A stretch of 5,876 nucleotides of DNA from Halovivax sp. (GTDB taxonomy: Archaea > Halobacteriota > Halobacteria > Halobacteriales > Natrialbaceae). Positions 4,748 to 5,876 of this stretch are shown in pieces; position 1 is the stretch's first letter, and the number at the start of each line of letters is the position of its first letter. The notes under the pieces were generated by a model that saw only the letters and a program-made list of their open reading frames with translations, was not told where the DNA came from and did not search any database. The translations under genes and the position numbers were made by a program. Where the stretch lies: contig SLIS01000321.1 in assembly GCA_007135505.1 (NCBI GenBank), forward strand, positions 1 to 5,876, read 5' to 3'.

Positions 4748-4939
4748 ATGACCGGGAAACGCGACAAGCAGATCTCCACCTACGTCACAGAAGACGAGAA
4801 GCAGGAGATTCGTGTGCTCGCGGCAAAGCAGGGTTACTCGGGTATCTCTGATTGGCTTCGGGAACTTGCGTTTGAAGAACTTGAGGAGGCGCGCGAAGAG
4901 GGAAACTCGACTGACCAGACGGCCGCTACCGCTGACTGA
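4748..4939 (+). CDS. Second ribbon-helix-helix-like regulator, 63 aa
   Basis: Small probable DNA-binding protein. Residues about 7-14 (KQISTYVT) fit the RHH beta strand, about 15-29 (EDEKQEIRVLAAKQG) helix A, and about 32-48 (GISDWLRELAFEELEEA) helix B. A polar, probably disordered tail follows. The sequence is unlike the first RHH protein apart from the fold, so they are not recent duplicates, although their promoters mirror each other. The ATG at 4748 is favoured over an in-frame ATG at 4721 because the TATA-like box would overlap the latter. TGGTACCA (4741-4748) abuts the start codon, implying repression by one or both RHH proteins. It is followed after 2 nt by the TPR gene, so the two are probably one transcript. 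A mobilisation-accessory or partition protein with this fold is an alternative. Confidence 0.78.
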   Translation: MTGKRDKQISTYVTEDEKQEIRVLAAKQGYSGISDWLRELAFEELEEAREEGNSTDQTAATAD

Positions 4940-4941
4940 GT

Positions 4942-5394
4942 ATGCGAAAATTTCTCTCGAGGCTATTCTCCGGATCTGGAGACGCGACTCATTCCGATGG
5001 TTCAGTGAGTAACAACGCCGAAATGGATACGGGAGAGACTGAACTGGTCGACCGTAGCCGGCAATGGGAGTGGGATCGCGCAGGTGAACATCCGTACAAC
5101 CACTATACGGATGCAATTGGGGACGTCAAACAACTCAAACGAGAGAAACGCCATGATGAGGCCGAAGAGATTCTACTGTGGTGCATCAATTTTGCCGAAG
5201 CTGAGGCTGATGCGAAAGGGCATTCAAGTCTTCCACGAGGCTATTATCGTCATTTGGCGATTATTTACCGCAAAGATGAGCGGTACGAAGATGAAGTCGA
5301 GATCCTCGAGCGGTATGTTGCGAACAGCATCGATACACACGAAAAAATGGCTAATCGCCTTGAGCGCGCACGAGAATTAGCTACTGACAACTGA
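4942..5394 (+). CDS. TPR-like helical repeat protein, 150 aa
   Basis: Likely a protein-protein interaction module. After a basic N-terminus (MRKFLSRLF) and a polar linker to about residue 45, two TPR-like helical hairpins follow: about 53-90 (AIGDVKQLKREKRHDEAEEI, then LLWCINFAEAEA) and about 99-130 (RGYYRHLAIIYRKDERYEDE, then VEILERYVAN). The YYRHLAIIYRK...DEVEILERY pattern resembles small TPR proteins I recall from bacteria and phages; their function is unknown to me. The N-terminus is too charged and short to be a convincing signal peptide. It starts 2 nt after the second RHH gene and ends immediately against the opposing Orc1/Cdc6-like gene. GC is lower than in the operon (25/60 at 5221-5280), suggesting separate acquisition. 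Confidence 0.8.
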   Translation: MRKFLSRLFSGSGDATHSDGSVSNNAEMDTGETELVDRSRQWEWDRAGEHPYNHYTDAIGDVKQLKREKRHDEAEEILLWCINFAEAEADAKGHSSLPRGYYRHLAIIYRKDERYEDEVEILERYVANSIDTHEKMANRLERARELATDN

Positions 5395-5876
5395 CTAATC
5401 CAGTTCGACAGTCTCTCTCACATCGAACTCAACAGGTGCTTCTAACTCTTCGTCGACGACATCATACAGCTTCGAGTTCGTCGACCCACTCGCGTCGATC
5501 AGATCGTAATCCTCGAGCTTGCTCAAGTAGTCCCACGCACGACGCCAGCTGACCGGCTCGCGATCGCGACCATCGAAGATCGCTTCCTGGTGCCCGAGGT
5601 ACGCGCGCTTCATTTCACCGCCGGTGACCGGCCCGATCGCACGCACGAGTTCATACAGTCTGAGATAGGGGACCGGCAACGACCGAAGGTTCGCCCGCCG
5701 AATCATCCGCATCGCACGGTCGAACGACGCACTGACATCGGATGCCTCAATCCCATCGTGGCCTCGTTCATCGGCGACCTCCGCAGCCGCGAGCACCGAC
5801 TTGATCGCCCACCGCGCCACCCCACCGGTATCGTCGGCGATTCGCTCGAGCTGGTTGACGTCGATCGGCCGGCCGA
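5395..5876 (-). CDS. Orc1/Cdc6-like replication initiator, C-terminal part only
   Basis: Only the last 159 residues are in the window; the open frame runs off the right edge. The visible part begins in the AAA+ lid (GRPIDVNQLERIADDTGGVA). GGVARWAI sits where the sensor-2 motif (GDARRAL in Orc/Cdc6) is expected, with the Arg present. A helical stretch to about residue 68 follows, then a winged-helix-like domain (LPVPYLRLYELVRAIGPVTG, through SWRRAWDYLSKLEDYDLID) and an acidic tail. Walker A and B would lie outside the window. Such proteins bind origins and load the replicative helicase; many haloarchaeal plasmids carry their own. Another AAA+ protein with a winged helix is possible. A GTG at 5820 is an internal codon, not the start. 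Confidence 0.72.
   Translation of the reverse strand, partial: GRPIDVNQLERIADDTGGVARWAIKSVLAAAEVADERGHDGIEASDVSASFDRAMRMIRRANLRSLPVPYLRLYELVRAIGPVTGGEMKRAYLGHQEAIFDGRDREPVSWRRAWDYLSKLEDYDLIDASGSTNSKLYDVVDEELEAPVEFDVRETVELD

Larger units (their letters stand above)
4638..4750. repeat. 30-bp imperfect inverted repeat ending in both start codons
   Basis: Segment 4638-4667 read on the minus strand matches 4721-4750 on the plus strand at 24 of 30 positions. Each arm starts ATGGTGGTA, contains TATGGT and ends ACCATG, where the last ATG is the start codon of the RHH gene on that side. Each arm also carries an ATGGT...ACCAT palindrome (4639-4651 perfect with 6-bp arms; 4737-4749 with one mismatch). 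Both RHH frames can therefore also be read from an upstream ATG, giving similar 9-residue extensions (MVVNYYGTT and MVVEWYGGT). Confidence 0.85.

Noticed and set aside
4658..5116. Minus-strand open frame opposite the second RHH and TPR genes
   Set aside because: Covers the divergent promoter and has a composition unlike a haloarchaeal protein; the plus-strand genes show recognisable folds.
1..5876. tRNA gene, attachment-site duplication, CRISPR array or insertion sequence
   Set aside because: I saw no tRNA-like cloverleaf, no regularly spaced 25-40 nt repeats, no transposase frame and no long direct repeat flanking the element; att sites, if any, lie outside the window.

Overview
The window looks like part of a haloarchaeal mobile element: an integrative plasmid, provirus or hybrid of the two. 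The evidence is high-GC coding DNA, very acidic predicted proteins, a tyrosine recombinase with a C-terminal zinc ribbon of a type I recognise from haloarchaea, the C-terminal part of an Orc1/Cdc6-like AAA+ protein, and TATA-like boxes about 27-34 nt upstream of start codons (leaderless style). These assignments rest on motif reading and memory of families; no search was run.

Layout. (1) 1-1041, plus: an integrase, probably cut at its 5' end by the window edge. (2) 1065-4123, minus: seven genes (93, 246, 115, 46, 373, 97 and 52 aa in transcription order) in which every junction overlaps. Five junctions are ATGA and one is an 8-nt overlap. This operon converges on the integrase with a 23-nt gap. 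Most of its products are unrecognised. The largest carries two Cys/His zinc-binding modules and a C-terminal membrane anchor. The 46-aa gene is easily missed but is held in place by overlaps on both sides. (3) 4124-4457: 334 nt without a credible gene, holding the operon leader (a repeat of the first codons and two mutually exclusive hairpins), a nested palindrome beside a weak TATA-like box, and a hairpin near the end of the next gene. (4) 4458-4640 minus and 4748-4939 plus: two small ribbon-helix-helix (RHH) regulators, divergently arranged around a 107-nt intergenic region. That region is mirror-symmetric: a 30-bp inverted repeat (24/30 identical) runs into both start codons, with TGGTA-type boxes between. 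(5) 4942-5394, plus: a TPR-like protein 2 nt after the second RHH gene. (6) 5395-5876, minus: the C-terminal 159 residues of an Orc1/Cdc6-like initiator, directly abutting the TPR gene tail to tail.

Working model (inference): the recombinase moves or integrates the element, the Orc1/Cdc6-like protein supports its replication, and the divergent RHH pair forms a self-regulating switch that sets the element's state. The overlapping operon is a co-expressed module of unknown role. The RHH/TPR segment is visibly lower in GC (for example 25/60 at 5221-5280) than the operon (40/60 at 2101-2160), so the two may have different histories.
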